A stretch of 64,000 nt of DNA. Origin: Silicimonas sp. (lineage in GTDB: Bacteria > Pseudomonadota > Alphaproteobacteria > Rhodobacterales > Rhodobacteraceae). This document shows positions 29,113 to 38,973 of the stretch, piece after piece. Made by a program: the position numbers and the translations under genes. The notes below the pieces were generated by a model. It had not been told where the DNA came from. It did not search any database and saw nothing but the letters and a program-made list of their open reading frames with translations. The stretch is taken from the NCBI GenBank assembly GCA_022826385.1, contig JAJDUZ010000027.1, positions 248,001-312,000 on the forward strand, in the 5' to 3' direction. Numbering within the stretch: the first letter of the stretch is position 1; each line of letters begins with the position of its first letter.

Positions 29113-29130
29113 TGTCAGAATGGTCGGACA
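29113..29130. promoter_or_regulatory. PpsR operator, crtE-proximal
   Basis: TGTCAGAATGGTCGGACA, an exact TGT-N12-ACA match ending nine bases before the crtE ATG. With its neighbour it forms a tandem pair centred 24 bp apart. The inner half-sites create the palindrome TGACACATATATGTCA. Confidence 0.85.
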
Positions 29131-29139
29131 TATTGGACT

Positions 29140-30018
29140 ATGGAGGCCGCGTTGGACCTGAAATCTCGGATCGATACTGCAGTTCGCGAGGCCATTCGGC
29201 TTGGTCAGGATGGCGCAGCGCCGGCAAAGCTTGCCGCTGCATTGGAATATGCCACGACGCCGGGTGGCGCGCGTATTCGCCCGACCATTCTTGTCTCGGT
29301 CGCGATGGCTTGCGGCGATGATGCGCCGGGCGTGACAGATGCAGCCGCTGCAGCGCTTGAGTTGATGCATTGCGCCTCGCTGGTGCATGACGATCTGCCG
29401 TGTTTCGATGACGCTGACACGCGGCGCGGCAAGCCATCGGTCCATCGCGCCTTTTCGGAGCCCTTGGCCGTGTTGGCTGGCGATAGCCTGATCATGCTGG
29501 CCTTCGAGATGTTGGCGCGCAGCGCCGTGCACGACCCCATGCGCAGCGCGCAACTGGTTCTGACGCTGGCGCGGCAGTCCGGCATGCCGGGTGGTATCTG
29601 CGCGGGGCAGGGCTGGGAAAGCGAAGAGAAGATCGACATGCGGGCCTATCACCGATCCAAGACGGGCGCGTTGTTCGTAGCGGCCACCCAGATGGGGGCA
29701 GCAGCTGCGGGGCAAGACCCTGAGCCTTGGGCCGAACTTGGGGACCGGATCGGCGAGGCCTTCCAGGTTGCCGACGATTTGCGCGACGCGGTGTTCGACG
29801 AGGCGACACTGGGCAAACCGGTCGGGCAGGATGACCGCCACGGCCGCCCCAACGCGGTTGCCGAGCTGGGGATCGAAGGCGCGACGCAGCGCTATCATGA
29901 CATTCTGAGCGGCGCGATTGCCTCCATTCCGTCCTGCCCGGGCGAAGCGATGCTGGCGCAGATGGTCAATATGCAGGCCCGGAAGCTGACGCCAGCCACG
30001 GCGGCGTCGCGCGCCTGA
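29140..30018 (+). CDS. crtE: Geranylgeranyl diphosphate synthase
   Basis: CrtE, 292 residues, a trans-prenyltransferase making the C20 precursor for carotenoids and the bacteriochlorophyll tail. The first aspartate-rich motif is [15 protein letters not shown] near residues 84-98. The second is [23 protein letters not shown] near residue 210. The ATG at 29140 is chosen; an earlier in-frame codon at 29101 would lie within the operators. The stop overlaps the crtF ATG (TGATG). It probably leads a long superoperon crtEF-bchCXYZ-puf. Confidence 0.96.
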   Translation: MEAALDLKSRIDTAVREAIRLGQDGAAPAKLAAALEYATTPGGARIRPTILVSVAMACGDDAPGVTDAAAAALELMHCASLVHDDLPCFDDADTRRGKPSVHRAFSEPLAVLAGDSLIMLAFEMLARSAVHDPMRSAQLVLTLARQSGMPGGICAGQGWESEEKIDMRAYHRSKTGALFVAATQMGAAAAGQDPEPWAELGDRIGEAFQVADDLRDAVFDEATLGKPVGQDDRHGRPNAVAELGIEGATQRYHDILSGAIASIPSCPGEAMLAQMVNMQARKLTPATAASRA

Positions 30019-31142
30019 TGGCGTATATGCCCGAGGCCAAGGGTTGGGCGAGCGGGGGCTGGCTCAATCGTCTGATCGCGCGTCCCGGTTTTCAGGATTT
30101 CGCCAATCGGATGCCGTTCATGCGGGGCATGGCACGGCGCGATGGTGCTGAGATTTTCGATCTTGTTCAGGGGTTTGTGCGATCGCAAGTGCTCTATGCT
30201 CTTGTCAAGCTGGAGGTGCCCGAACGGCTGATGGATGGCCCGGCTTCGCCTGATATGTTTGCGCTGAGCTGGGGTGTAACGGTGGAACGCGCCACGTTGC
30301 TTTTGCAGGCTGGCGCTGGTCTTGGCTTGCTCAAGCGCCGCCGCGACGGACGGTTCGCACTCACCCGCAAAGGTGCCGCGATGGTCGGAGTGCCGGGCTT
30401 GCGGCAGATGATCCTGCATCACGGCGCGTTTTATCGTGACATGGGCGATCCCGTTGCGGTTCTGAAAGGCGAAGCCGAAACCGAACTTGCCGGGTTCTGG
30501 CCCTATGTCTTTGGTGCGACCGGCGATGTGGACCCCGAGGTGACGCGGACCTACTCGGACCTGATGGCCGACAGCCAGCGGTTGGTGGCGCGCGATACGT
30601 TGGCCACGGTCTCGCTTGCGGGTGTCCAGCGCCTTGCGGATGTCGGGGGAGGATCGGGGGCGTTCCTGATCGAGGTTGCCAAGAGCTATCCGGATATGTC
30701 GCTGACGCTGTTCGATCTGCCGCCGGTCATGCCCTCGGCAAGGGATCGGGTGACGGCAGCCGGGTTTCAGTCGCGAATCGATCTGGTTGGCGGTTCGTTT
30801 CGCGACGATCCGCTGCCCAGCGACGTCGACGCCATGTCGCTGATCCGGGTGCTTTACGATCATGACGACGCCAGCGTGGTGGCATTGCTGGCCAAGATTT
30901 TTGAAACCTTGCCGCCCGGTGGCCGCCTTTTGATTTCCGAGCCGATGTCCGGGGGCGACCGGCCCGATCCGATCACGGATGTCTACTTTGCCTTTTATAC
31001 CTTGGCGATGCGCACAGGCCGGACGCGGTCTGCCGCAACCATCAGCCAGATGTGCGAGGCGGCTGGCTTCACTGAAATCAAGGCGCCGAAACCGGCGCGA
31101 AGCTTCGTCACGTCGGTCGTCACCGCTGTCAAGCCAGCCTGA
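30018..31142 (+). CDS. crtF: Demethylspheroidene O-methyltransferase
   Basis: CrtF, 374 residues, methylates the C-1 hydroxyl of demethylspheroidene and hydroxyneurosporene using S-adenosylmethionine. An N-terminal dimerisation helical domain ([20 protein letters not shown]) precedes the Rossmann methyltransferase fold with [30 protein letters not shown] follows, and a conserved RVLYDHDD plays the catalytic HD-type role. It overlaps crtE by one base. It is followed by two PpsR operators ahead of bchC. Confidence 0.95.
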   Translation: MAYMPEAKGWASGGWLNRLIARPGFQDFANRMPFMRGMARRDGAEIFDLVQGFVRSQVLYALVKLEVPERLMDGPASPDMFALSWGVTVERATLLLQAGAGLGLLKRRRDGRFALTRKGAAMVGVPGLRQMILHHGAFYRDMGDPVAVLKGEAETELAGFWPYVFGATGDVDPEVTRTYSDLMADSQRLVARDTLATVSLAGVQRLADVGGGSGAFLIEVAKSYPDMSLTLFDLPPVMPSARDRVTAAGFQSRIDLVGGSFRDDPLPSDVDAMSLIRVLYDHDDASVVALLAKIFETLPPGGRLLISEPMSGGDRPDPITDVYFAFYTLAMRTGRTRSAATISQMCEAAGFTEIKAPKPARSFVTSVVTAVKPA

Positions 31143-31159
31143 CATTCCTCGCGAATATA

Positions 31160-31177
31160 TGTCTAATTCAATTGACA
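31160..31177. promoter_or_regulatory. PpsR operator 1 of the bchC promoter
   Basis: TGTCTAATTCAATTGACA, an exact TGT-N12-ACA palindrome between crtF and bchC. Eight bases separate it from the second site, the classical spacing for cooperative PpsR/CrtJ binding at bchC promoters. The TTGACA half may be the -35 box. Confidence 0.88.
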
Positions 31178-31185
31178 GTTGTGAC

Positions 31186-31203
31186 TGTCAGTTTAAAGTG
31201 ACA
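31186..31203. promoter_or_regulatory. PpsR operator 2 of the bchC promoter
   Basis: TGTCAGTTTAAAGTGACA, an exact TGT-N12-ACA palindrome centred 26 bp from the first site and 61 bases before the bchC start codon. With site 1 it should give oxygen-dependent control of bchCXYZ and read-through into puf. Confidence 0.88.
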
Positions 31204-31264
31204 GTGCGACATTCTGTGCGCCCTTGGTGCGCGTTCTGTCTGCAGGGAGAAGATGAGGTGAAGT

Positions 31265-32206
31265 TTGGACACACTGGCTGTCCTACTCAGAGGTCCAGAA
31301 GACCTGACGCTTGATACCCTCGCGCTGACCGATCCGGGCGCCGAGGATATCGTTGTCGAAATCAGCCATTCCGGCATTTCCACCGGAACCGAGAAGCTGT
31401 TCTACTCCGGAAAAATGCCGCCCTTCCCGGGCATGGGTTACCCCCTGGTCCCCGGTTACGAGGCTGTGGGCGAAGTGGTCGAGGCTGGCACCTTGTCCGG
31501 TTTTGCGGTTGGCGAGCGGGTCTTCGTGCCGGGTGCAAATTGCTTCGAGGGCGCGCACGGCCTTTTCGGCGGCGCGGCTCGACGGATCGTCACGAACTGC
31601 GAGCGCGTCACGCGAATTGACCGCGGCTTCGGCGCTGAAGGCGCGTTGTTGGCCTTGGCGGCCACGGCCCGCCACGCCATGGCGGGGCTCCGCAAAGACG
31701 TGCCTGACCTGATCGTCGGCCACGGTGTTCTGGGGCGTCTTCTGGCCCGACTGACACTTGCGGCTGGTGCACCTGCGCCCACCGTCTGGGAAATCGACGC
31801 CACGCGGCGCGGCGGTGCCGCTGGTTACGACGTGCTGGATCCCGAGGAGGACCCGCAGCGCGACTATAAGGCGATCTATGACGCCTCGGGGCGGGGTGAC
31901 CTTTTGAACGACCTGGTCGGTCGCATCGCCAAAGGTGGCGAGATCGTTCTGGCCGGGTTCTATACCGAGCCGCTGAGTTTCGCATTTCCTCCCGCCTTCA
32001 TGAAAGAAGCGCGGTTCCGCGTGGCTGCGGAATGGACGCCTGACGACCTGATCGCAACGCGCGCATTGGTCGAAGGCGGTGCCTTGTCGCTTGGCGGATT
32101 GATCACGCACGAAAAGCCGGCCGCGGAAGCGCCGTCCGCCTATCGGACCGCGTTCAGCGATCCGGCCTGTCTGAAAATGATTCTCGATTGGAAGGGAACG
32201 GCATGA
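31265..32206 (+). CDS. bchC: 3-hydroxyethyl bacteriochlorophyllide a dehydrogenase
   Basis: BchC, 313 residues, a zinc-type medium-chain dehydrogenase that oxidises the 3-hydroxyethyl group to the 3-acetyl group of bacteriochlorophyllide a. Family blocks are [36 protein letters not shown] and a Rossmann-like [20 protein letters not shown]. The start is a TTG at 31265 (MDTLAVLL), which aligns with the usual N-terminus and has GAGGTGAAG just upstream; the nearby ATG is followed immediately by a stop. The end overlaps the bchX ATG (ATGA). Confidence 0.95.
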   Translation: MDTLAVLLRGPEDLTLDTLALTDPGAEDIVVEISHSGISTGTEKLFYSGKMPPFPGMGYPLVPGYEAVGEVVEAGTLSGFAVGERVFVPGANCFEGAHGLFGGAARRIVTNCERVTRIDRGFGAEGALLALAATARHAMAGLRKDVPDLIVGHGVLGRLLARLTLAAGAPAPTVWEIDATRRGGAAGYDVLDPEEDPQRDYKAIYDASGRGDLLNDLVGRIAKGGEIVLAGFYTEPLSFAFPPAFMKEARFRVAAEWTPDDLIATRALVEGGALSLGGLITHEKPAAEAPSAYRTAFSDPACLKMILDWKGTA

Positions 32207-33204
32207 AAGATGAGATTCCGAACCTGACCGATTATGATGATCGCCTGCGCGACGAAGCAGCCGAGCCGTCACTGGAAGTGCCGACCGGCGAGCCGACGAA
32301 GAAGACGCAGATTATTGCGATCTATGGCAAGGGTGGCATCGGCAAAAGCTTCACGCTGGCCAACCTGAGTCACATGATGGCCGAGCAGGGCAAACGCGTT
32401 CTGCTGATCGGCTGTGACCCGAAAAGCGACACGACAAGCCTGCTGTTCGGCGGCAAGGCCTGCCCGACCATCATCGAGACGTCGACGCAGAAGAAGCTCG
32501 CCGGCGAAGAGGTCAGCATCGGTGATGTTTGCTTCAAACGCGGTGGCGTGTTCGCAATGGAGCTTGGTGGCCCCGAGGTCGGACGCGGCTGCGGCGGTCG
32601 CGGCATCATCCATGGGTTTGAACTTCTGGAAAAGCTCGGGTTCCATGACTGGGACTTCGACTTCGTGCTGCTCGATTTTCTTGGCGACGTCGTCTGCGGT
32701 GGCTTCGGTCTGCCGATTGCCCGCGACATGGCGCAGAAGGTCATTCTGGTTGGCTCGAACGATTTGCAATCGCTTTACGTGGCGAACAACGTGTGCTCGG
32801 CGGTCGAGTATTTCCGCAAACTTGGCGGCAATGTCGGCGTGGCCGGGCTGGTCATCAACAAGGACGATGGGTCTGGCGAGGCGCAGGCTTTTGCCAAGGC
32901 GGTCGACATTCCGGTTCTGGCCAGCATCCCACAGGACGACGATCTGCGGAAGAAGTCAGCCAACTATCAGATCGTCGGTACGGCTGAAGGCCCATGGGGG
33001 CCGCTCTTTGCCGAGCTTGGTCTCAACGTTGCCGAAGCCCCGCCCTTGCGGCCGGTGGCCCTGAATCAAGACCAGTTGCTGGAACTGTTCGACGGGTCCG
33101 AGACCGGGGCCGGTGTGGTGCTTGAGCCTGCCACCGATCAGGACATGCGCGGCAAGAACAGCGCTCCGAAAGAAAGCCTGGAGGTGATCTATGACGACGC
33201 CTGA
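32203..33204 (+). CDS. bchX: Chlorophyllide a reductase iron protein subunit X
   Basis: BchX, 333 residues, the nitrogenase-like ATP-dependent electron donor that reduces ring B of chlorophyllide with BchY-BchZ. The P-loop is [11 protein letters not shown] near residues 44-54. The two cysteines that bridge the 4Fe-4S cluster between monomers lie in GRGCGGRGI and [10 protein letters not shown]. It overlaps bchC by four bases. Its last 14 bases overlap a small ORF whose ribosome site GGAGGTGAT lies inside the bchX C-terminal codons. Confidence 0.96.
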   Translation: MKDEIPNLTDYDDRLRDEAAEPSLEVPTGEPTKKTQIIAIYGKGGIGKSFTLANLSHMMAEQGKRVLLIGCDPKSDTTSLLFGGKACPTIIETSTQKKLAGEEVSIGDVCFKRGGVFAMELGGPEVGRGCGGRGIIHGFELLEKLGFHDWDFDFVLLDFLGDVVCGGFGLPIARDMAQKVILVGSNDLQSLYVANNVCSAVEYFRKLGGNVGVAGLVINKDDGSGEAQAFAKAVDIPVLASIPQDDDLRKKSANYQIVGTAEGPWGPLFAELGLNVAEAPPLRPVALNQDQLLELFDGSETGAGVVLEPATDQDMRGKNSAPKESLEVIYDDA

Positions 33205-33340
33205 TCGACCAACCAAGAGCGCTGTCCAGTGGCTTATCGACAACGCGAAGCCAGACCAGCTTGACCGTTTGCTGAAGGACATCGAACGCCTTGGCGCGCC
33301 GGCGCAACCCACCCATTTTTCGACCGAAAGGCTGCAGTGA
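33191..33340 (+). CDS. Small 49-residue protein between bchX and bchY, function unknown
   Basis: ATG at 33191 preceded at ideal distance by GGAGGTGATCT, an almost perfect Shine-Dalgarno and the strongest in this operon. The ORF overlaps the end of bchX by 14 bases, and its TGA overlaps the bchY GTG as GTGA, so it bridges the two genes exactly. The product begins [20 protein letters not shown] and is predicted helical, charged and soluble: DQLDRLLKDIERLG could form an amphipathic helix, followed by a short proline-containing tail. There are no cysteines. I do not recognise a family. It may be a real small subunit or assembly factor of chlorophyllide reductase, or a coupling peptide that helps ribosomes reach bchY. 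Confidence 0.7.
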   Translation: MTTPDRPTKSAVQWLIDNAKPDQLDRLLKDIERLGAPAQPTHFSTERLQ

Positions 33341-34902
33341 GCGACGAAGTCACATATGACACCGCCCACGAGGCCGAAGTGATCCGCGGTGAGGGCCGCG
33401 GTGATGCGCCCGCGCAAAGCGTGGGAGCCGAGACACTTGGGTGTCATTCCGGCTCGACCATGGAAGCGGCGGCGCGTGAAGCCGGGCAATCCGAGCTTCT
33501 GGATCGCTATGCCGCCGACTATCCGCAAGGGCCGCATGACAAGCCGCAGTCGATGTGCCCGGCTTTCGGGTCACTGCGCGTTGGGCTGCGGATGCGTCGC
33601 GTCGCGACCGTTCTGTCCGGCTCGGCCTGTTGCGTTTATGGCCTGACATTCGTGTCGCATTTCTATGGCGCGCGCCGGTCGGTCGGCTATGTGCCGTTTA
33701 ATTCGGAAACGCTGGTCACCGGCAAACTCTTCGAAGACATCCGCGACAGCGTGCATGAACTGGCGGACCCAGATCGCTATGACGCGATCGTGGTGACGAA
33801 CCTGTGCGTGCCGACGGCGTCGGGCGTGCCGCTGCGGCTGTTGCCGGACGAGATCAATGGGGTCCGTATCGTCGGTATCGATGTGCCGGGCTTCGGCATT
33901 CCCACCCACGCCGAGGCCAAGGACGTGCTGGCGGGCGCCATGCTGAACTATGCCCGGCAAGAGATCGAAGCCGGACCGGTGGCCCGCCCCGAAAGCGGTG
34001 TCGAGGATCGCCCGACAGTGTCTCTGCTTGGCGAGATGTTCCCGGCCGACCCGATGATGATCGGCGCGATGTTGGCGCCGATGGGGCTTGCGGCGGGGCC
34101 GGTGGTGCCGTGCCGTGAATGGCGCGAGCTTTACGCGGCGCTCGATTGCGGGGCCGTTGCCGCGATACACCCGTTCTACACTGCTGCTGTACGTGAATTC
34201 CAAGCGGCGGGTCGCCCCGTCGTGGGATCCGCGCCTGTGGGCCATGACGGAACCGCCGTCTGGCTGGCCGAAATTGGCGAAGCCTTCGGGCTTCCGGCTG
34301 ACAAGATCGCAGCGTCTCAGAATGCATTCCTCCCTGCCATCAAAGGGGCGCTGTCACAGGCCGGGATCAACGGAACGATCACCGTGTCGGGCTATGAAGG
34401 CAGCGAACTTCTTGTGGCCCGCCTGTTGGTCGAAAGCGGTGCGTCGGTACCTTATGTCGGCACGGCGTGTCCGAAGACCCCGTGGAACATGGCAGATGCC
34501 GAATGGCTGGAGGCGCATGGCGCCAAGGTGAAGTTCCGGGTGTCGCTGGAGGACGACTGCGCTGCGGTCGAGGCGATCAAGCCTGACCTTGCCATCGGAA
34601 CGACGCCAGTCGTGCAGAAGGCCAAGGAACTGGCGATCCCCGCGCTTTACTTCACCAACCTGATTTCCGCGCGGCCCCTGATGGGTCCGGCAGGCGCTGG
34701 TTCGCTGGCCGAGGTGATCAATGCCGCCATCGCGGGCAAGGACCGGATGGAGAAGATGAACGCCTTCTTCGACGGTGTCGGGTCGGGCGATACGGCAGGC
34801 GTCTGGGAAGGCGATCCCAATCTGAGACCCGACTTCCGCGCGGCGCATCAGAAGAAGCTCGACAAGGCGGCACGCGCCCGCAAAGCGGCGGAGATGATCT
34901 GA
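33337..34902 (+). CDS. bchY: Chlorophyllide a reductase subunit Y
   Basis: BchY, 521 residues, the NifD-like half of the catalytic component of chlorophyllide a oxidoreductase. It has cluster-ligand cysteines such as GCHSGSTM-type [32 protein letters not shown] and [10 protein letters not shown], then the NifD/BchN-like fold. The GTG start overlaps the stop of the small upstream ORF. Its TGA overlaps the bchZ ATG by one base. With bchZ it forms a heterotetramer that reduces the C7=C8 bond using electrons from BchX. Confidence 0.95.
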   Translation: MSDEVTYDTAHEAEVIRGEGRGDAPAQSVGAETLGCHSGSTMEAAAREAGQSELLDRYAADYPQGPHDKPQSMCPAFGSLRVGLRMRRVATVLSGSACCVYGLTFVSHFYGARRSVGYVPFNSETLVTGKLFEDIRDSVHELADPDRYDAIVVTNLCVPTASGVPLRLLPDEINGVRIVGIDVPGFGIPTHAEAKDVLAGAMLNYARQEIEAGPVARPESGVEDRPTVSLLGEMFPADPMMIGAMLAPMGLAAGPVVPCREWRELYAALDCGAVAAIHPFYTAAVREFQAAGRPVVGSAPVGHDGTAVWLAEIGEAFGLPADKIAASQNAFLPAIKGALSQAGINGTITVSGYEGSELLVARLLVESGASVPYVGTACPKTPWNMADAEWLEAHGAKVKFRVSLEDDCAAVEAIKPDLAIGTTPVVQKAKELAIPALYFTNLISARPLMGPAGAGSLAEVINAAIAGKDRMEKMNAFFDGVGSGDTAGVWEGDPNLRPDFRAAHQKKLDKAARARKAAEMI

Positions 34903-36374
34903 TGCTGATACAGGATCATGATCGGGCCGGGGGCTATTGGGGCGCAGTCTACGCGTTCTGCGCCGTGAAAGGCTTGCAGGTTGTCATCGATGGGCCGGTC
35001 GGCTGCGAGAACCTGCCGGTGACCAGTGTTCTGCACTATACCGACGCCCTTCCGCCGCACGAGTTGCCGATTGTCGTGACGGGTCTGGGCGAGGAAGAAC
35101 TGGGCCGTGACGGGACCGAGGGCGCGATGAAGCGCGCCTGGGGCACTTTGGACCCGGCTTTGCCGGCCGTCGTTGTCACCGGTTCGATTGCCGAGATGAT
35201 CGGCGGCGGTGTCACGCCGGAAGGCACCAGCATCCAGCGTTTCCTGCCTCGCACGATCGACGAGGATCAGTGGGAAGCCGCTGACCGTGCTATGACGTGG
35301 ATCTTTACCGAATACGGAATGACCAAGGGTCGGATGCCGCGTGAGAAAGCCCGGGACGAGGGCGCCAAGCCGCGCGTCAACATCCTTGGGCCGATGTACG
35401 GCACGTTCAACATGCCCTCTGACCTGGCCGAGATCCGGCGTCTGGTCGAAGGCATCGGGGCCGAGGTCAACATGGTGATGCCGCTGGGCGCCCATCTGGC
35501 CGAGATGCGGAATCTTGTGAATGCCGATGTGAATGTCTGCATGTATCGCGAGTTTGGCCGCGGGCTATGCGAGGTGCTGGGCAAGCCATACTTGCAAGCA
35601 CCGGTCGGAATCGAGTCGACCACACTCTTCCTGCGCAAGCTGGGCGAGTTGCTGGACCTTGATCCCGAACCCTTCATTGAGCGCGAGAAGCACTCGACCA
35701 TCAAGCCGGTCTGGGATCTGTGGCGCTCGGTCACGCAGGACTTTTTCGCAACTGCCAGTTTCGCGATCGTCGCGAACGAGACCTATGCCCGAGGTGTTCG
35801 GCATTTCCTTGAGAACGACCTTGGTTTGCCATGCGGCTTTGCCGTAGCGCGTGTTGCCGGAACCAAGACCAACAACGAGGAAGTGCGGGCGCTGATCGGC
35901 GAGAAGAAACCGCTGATCGTGTTCGGCTCGATCAACGAAAAGATGTATCTGGCCGAGACCAAGGCCGGGCACGGTCCGCAACCGGCGTTTATCCCGGCGA
36001 GCTTTCCGGGTGCCGCGATCCGCCGCGCAACCGGCACGCCGTTCATGGGCTATGCCGGGGCGACCTATCTGTTGCAGGAAGTCTGCAACGGCCTGTTCGA
36101 CGCGCTGTTCCACATTCTGCCGCTGGCCTCGGACATGGATGCCGCGGAAGCGACACCGACACGGCTGCGCGCCGACATGCCATGGGACCCGGACGCTCAG
36201 GCCGAGCTCGACCGGATCGTGGCGACACACCCCATTCTCACCCGCATTTCTGCCGCCAAGACCCTGCGCGATGCCGCCGAGCATGCCGCGCTGGAACAGG
36301 GCGCAGAGCGGGTTGTGATCGAAACCGTCAAGGCGTTGGCCCCAGCCCGGGTCAGCGAGAGGGAGGAAACTTAA
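34902..36374 (+). CDS. bchZ: Chlorophyllide a reductase subunit Z
   Basis: BchZ, 490 residues, NifK-like partner of BchY. The N-terminus carries the conserved [15 protein letters not shown] and [19 protein letters not shown] with cluster cysteines. The middle contains [16 protein letters not shown], and the C-terminal region contains the helical [20 protein letters not shown] typical of BchZ. It overlaps bchY by one base, and its TAA directly abuts the pufQ ATG, so bchCXYZ transcripts likely run into puf. Confidence 0.96.
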   Translation: MLIQDHDRAGGYWGAVYAFCAVKGLQVVIDGPVGCENLPVTSVLHYTDALPPHELPIVVTGLGEEELGRDGTEGAMKRAWGTLDPALPAVVVTGSIAEMIGGGVTPEGTSIQRFLPRTIDEDQWEAADRAMTWIFTEYGMTKGRMPREKARDEGAKPRVNILGPMYGTFNMPSDLAEIRRLVEGIGAEVNMVMPLGAHLAEMRNLVNADVNVCMYREFGRGLCEVLGKPYLQAPVGIESTTLFLRKLGELLDLDPEPFIEREKHSTIKPVWDLWRSVTQDFFATASFAIVANETYARGVRHFLENDLGLPCGFAVARVAGTKTNNEEVRALIGEKKPLIVFGSINEKMYLAETKAGHGPQPAFIPASFPGAAIRRATGTPFMGYAGATYLLQEVCNGLFDALFHILPLASDMDAAEATPTRLRADMPWDPDAQAELDRIVATHPILTRISAAKTLRDAAEHAALEQGAERVVIETVKALAPARVSEREET

Positions 36375-36596
36375 ATGACTGACATCACCAACACACCGGT
36401 ATCCCGCGAGAACCGGCAGAAGCGTGGTCTGGAGTTCAAGATCTACTTCGCCCTCATCTTTATCCTGGCCATCCCCGTTGGAACGGAACGGTGGATTGCC
36501 AACGTGGTGCGCAAGCGCTCGCTCAATACACGGGGGCCGCTGGCCCGCGCGTGGGCGGACGCCGACCGTGTCACCCCGCTCATTTTCTCGGCATGA
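36375..36596 (+). CDS. pufQ: PufQ, bacteriochlorophyll-related assembly protein
   Basis: PufQ, 73 residues, a small single-span membrane protein needed for normal bacteriochlorophyll synthesis and LH1/RC formation. A charged N-terminus (ENRQKRGLEFK) precedes one hydrophobic segment, IYFALIFILAIPVGTERWI, and a basic tail VVRKRSLNTRG. The ribosome site GAGGGAGGAAAC lies in the end of bchZ, and the ATG follows the bchZ stop with no gap. It is the first gene of the puf set. Confidence 0.93.
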   Translation: MTDITNTPVSRENRQKRGLEFKIYFALIFILAIPVGTERWIANVVRKRSLNTRGPLARAWADADRVTPLIFSA

Positions 36597-36644
36597 GCCC
36601 GCACGCCGAAAACCAGATCCCGAGGAGGTCACTCCGAGGGTCCC

Positions 36645-36665
36645 CGCCGCGAGGGTTTCGTGGCG
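36645..36665 (+). other. Hairpin in the pufQ-pufB gap
   Basis: CGCCGCGA (36645-36652) and TCGTGGCG (36658-36665) pair over eight positions with one G-U and a five-base loop. It sits 27 bases before pufB. Such 5' structures can mark RNA processing sites and protect the pufBA message. Confidence 0.45.
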
Positions 36666-36692
36666 TCAGCATAACGTTCCGGAGGAAAGTTC

Positions 36693-36845
36693 ATGGCTGA
36701 TAACAGTGACCTGTCTTTCACAGGTCTAACCGACGAGCAGGCTCAGGAGTTGCACTCGGTCTATTTGGGCGGCCTCACGCTGTTCACGATCGTTGCAGTG
36801 GTCGCGCACCTAGCGACCTACATCTGGTGGCCGTGGTTCAATTGA
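36693..36845 (+). CDS. pufB: Light-harvesting 1 beta polypeptide
   Basis: LH1 beta chain, 50 residues, binding bacteriochlorophyll in the core antenna ring. The motif [20 protein letters not shown] is followed by one membrane helix with the magnesium-liganding histidine in [15 protein letters not shown]. The C-terminal WWPWF is typical. A strong GGAGGAAAG ribosome site lies upstream. It is followed ten bases later by pufA. Confidence 0.97.
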   Translation: MADNSDLSFTGLTDEQAQELHSVYLGGLTLFTIVAVVAHLATYIWWPWFN

Positions 36846-36855
36846 GGAGGTCGTG

Positions 36856-37026
36856 ATGTCAAAATTCTACAAGATTTGGCTCATCTTCGACCCGCGTCGC
36901 GTGTTCGTAGCACAGGGCGTGTTCCTCTTCCTCCTGGCGGTGATGATTCACTTGGTTGTCCTTTCGAACGGTCTGAACTGGTTCGAGAGCGCAGCTGCGT
37001 CTCATGCCGCGAGAATGGAAAACTAG
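36856..37026 (+). CDS. pufA: Light-harvesting 1 alpha polypeptide
   Basis: LH1 alpha chain, 56 residues. [20 protein letters not shown] is the cytoplasmic family signature. The single membrane helix carries the bacteriochlorophyll-binding histidine in [24 protein letters not shown] ribosome site precedes the ATG at 36856. It pairs with PufB around the reaction centre. A strong hairpin follows before pufL, the expected device for making antenna message more abundant than reaction-centre message. Confidence 0.97.
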   Translation: MSKFYKIWLIFDPRRVFVAQGVFLFLLAVMIHLVVLSNGLNWFESAAASHAARMEN

Positions 37027-37050
37027 GCCTAGGATCGCTTGCTCGAAATC

Positions 37051-37083
37051 GTCGTGGGCGGCGGCCCGTTCGTCGCCCACGAC
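37051..37083 (+). other. pufA-pufL intercistronic hairpin
   Basis: GTCGTGGGCG (37051-37060) and CGCCCACGAC (37074-37083) form a perfect 10-bp stem with a 13-base loop, followed by AAACAAAAC. The equivalent structure in Rhodobacter protects the 3' end of pufBA mRNA from exonucleases and sets the LH1:RC ratio. That role is inferred here from position. Confidence 0.8.
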
Positions 37084-37139
37084 AAACAAAACGAACAGGG
37101 CGGATCCCATCCGGGATGCGCTGAACGGAGAGTAAGAAG

Positions 37140-37979
37140 ATGGCTTTGCTCAGCTTCGAGAGAAAATACCGGGTCCGGGGCGGGACGATCATTGGTGGTG
37201 ATCTGTTCGATTTCTGGGTTGGCCCGTTCTATGTCGGATTTTTCGGCGTCACCGGCGCATTCTTCGCGCTCCTTGGCACCATTCTTATCTTCTACGGTGC
37301 GTCGCTTCAGGGGGTCTGGAACCCTTGGCTGATCAGCATCGAGCCGCCTGACCTGAGTTACGGTCTGGCCGCGGCGCCCCTGAACGAAGGCGGCCTATGG
37401 CAGGTCATCACCTTCTGTGCGATCGGCGCCTTTGTCAGTTGGGCGCTGCGCGAGGTCGAGATCTGCCGCAAGCTGGGGATGGGCTATCACGTGCCCTTCG
37501 CGTTCAGCTTCGCGATCTTCGCCTATGTCACGCTGGTGGTGTTCCGCCCGCTGCTGATGGGCGCCTGGGGGCATGGGTTCCCCTATGGCATCTTCAGCCA
37601 CCTCGACTGGGTGTCGAACACCGGCTATGCCTATCTGCACTTCCACTACAATCCGGCGCATATGCTGGCGGTGACCCTGTTCTTCACCGTGACGCTCGCG
37701 CTTGCCCTGCATGGTGCGCTGATCCTCTCCGCAGCGAACCCGGAAAAGGGCGAGGTCATGAAGACGCCGGATCATGAAGACACCTTCTTCCGCGATTTCA
37801 TCGGCTATTCGATCGGGCCCCTCGGCATTCACCGCCTTGGTTTTCTTCTGGCCATCAACGCGGGTTTCTGGAGCGCAGTCTGCATCATCATCTCGGGCCC
37901 CGTCTGGACCAAGGGTTGGCCCGAATGGTGGAACTGGTGGCTCGAGCTGCCGATCTGGGGCAGCCAGGTGGGGTTCTAA
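37140..37979 (+). CDS. pufL: Photosynthetic reaction centre L subunit
   Basis: RC-L, 279 residues, five membrane helices. It binds special-pair and accessory bacteriochlorophylls, a bacteriopheophytin, quinone A/B and the non-haem iron together with PufM. Start [20 protein letters not shown] and the loop [17 protein letters not shown] are typical. Pigment and iron histidines lie in [20 protein letters not shown] and [15 protein letters not shown], and the QB site region is [19 protein letters not shown]. An AGTAAGA leader precedes the ATG. Confidence 0.98.
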   Translation: MALLSFERKYRVRGGTIIGGDLFDFWVGPFYVGFFGVTGAFFALLGTILIFYGASLQGVWNPWLISIEPPDLSYGLAAAPLNEGGLWQVITFCAIGAFVSWALREVEICRKLGMGYHVPFAFSFAIFAYVTLVVFRPLLMGAWGHGFPYGIFSHLDWVSNTGYAYLHFHYNPAHMLAVTLFFTVTLALALHGALILSAANPEKGEVMKTPDHEDTFFRDFIGYSIGPLGIHRLGFLLAINAGFWSAVCIIISGPVWTKGWPEWWNWWLELPIWGSQVGF

Positions 37980-37982
37980 GAC

Positions 37983-38969
37983 ATGATTACGGAATATCAG
38001 AACATCTTTAACCAGGTGCAGGTTCGCGGTCCCGCCGAGATGGGGACAGACGACTATGGCACCCTGACGGAAGACCGCACCAAGGGCGCGACCTTCTCGA
38101 CCCTCTTCGGCTGGTTCGCCAATGCGCAGATCGGACCGGTCAATCTTGGCATGGCGGGCATCGTATCGCTGGCGTCGGGTCTGATCTGGTTGAACATCAT
38201 CGGGATCAACATGCTGGCACAGGTCGGCTGGTCGATCCCCGAGTTCATCCGCCAGCTCTTCTGGCTGGCGCTCGAGCCGCCCTCGCCGGAATACGGGCTG
38301 AGCATGCCGCCGCTGAACGATGGCGGCTGGTACATCATCGCCAGCTTCTTCCTGCTCTTCTCGGTCATGGCGTGGTGGTACCGGTCGTGGCAGTTGGCCG
38401 CAGAACAGAAGATGGGCAAGCATGTCTTCTGGGCGTTCGGATCGGCCATCTGGCTGTTCCTTGTGCTGGGTCTCTTTCGCCCGGTCCTGATGGGCTCGTG
38501 GTCGGAAGCCGTGCCTTACGGCATCTTCGCCCACCTTGACTGGACGACGGCATTCTCGATCCGCTACGGCAACCTCTACTATAACCCGTTCCACTGCCTC
38601 AGCATCGTGTTCCTCTATGGCTCGTGCCTGCTGTTCGCGATGCATGGCGGCACGATCCTGGCGGTCACCCGTTATGGCGGTGACCGTGAGCTGGAACAGA
38701 TCGTCGACCGGGGCACAGCCACGGAACGCGCCGCACTCTTCTGGCGCTGGACCATGGGCTTCAACGCCACGATGGAAGGTATCCACCGGTGGGCGTGGTG
38801 GTTCGCGGTCCTAACGCCGATCACCGGCGGGATCGGCATCCTGCTGACGGGCACCGTTGTCGACAACTGGTTCATCTGGGCCCAGGAGCACTACTTCGCG
38901 CCAACCTATGACGGCGAGTATGGCTACGAAGCCTACCGGACCTACGAAGACTTTATCGGGAAGGAATGA
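37983..38969 (+). CDS. pufM: Photosynthetic reaction centre M subunit
   Basis: RC-M, 328 residues, with the five-helix fold. The start [20 protein letters not shown] is that of purple bacteria. Helix C/D elements are [21 protein letters not shown] and [18 protein letters not shown], which include the functionally key tyrosine in [24 protein letters not shown] carries the iron-ligand histidine. The C-terminal extension [20 protein letters not shown] suits docking of a PufC cytochrome rather than PufX. Only three bases separate it from pufL. Confidence 0.98.
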   Translation: MITEYQNIFNQVQVRGPAEMGTDDYGTLTEDRTKGATFSTLFGWFANAQIGPVNLGMAGIVSLASGLIWLNIIGINMLAQVGWSIPEFIRQLFWLALEPPSPEYGLSMPPLNDGGWYIIASFFLLFSVMAWWYRSWQLAAEQKMGKHVFWAFGSAIWLFLVLGLFRPVLMGSWSEAVPYGIFAHLDWTTAFSIRYGNLYYNPFHCLSIVFLYGSCLLFAMHGGTILAVTRYGGDRELEQIVDRGTATERAALFWRWTMGFNATMEGIHRWAWWFAVLTPITGGIGILLTGTVVDNWFIWAQEHYFAPTYDGEYGYEAYRTYEDFIGKE

Positions 38970-38973
38970 GGTG

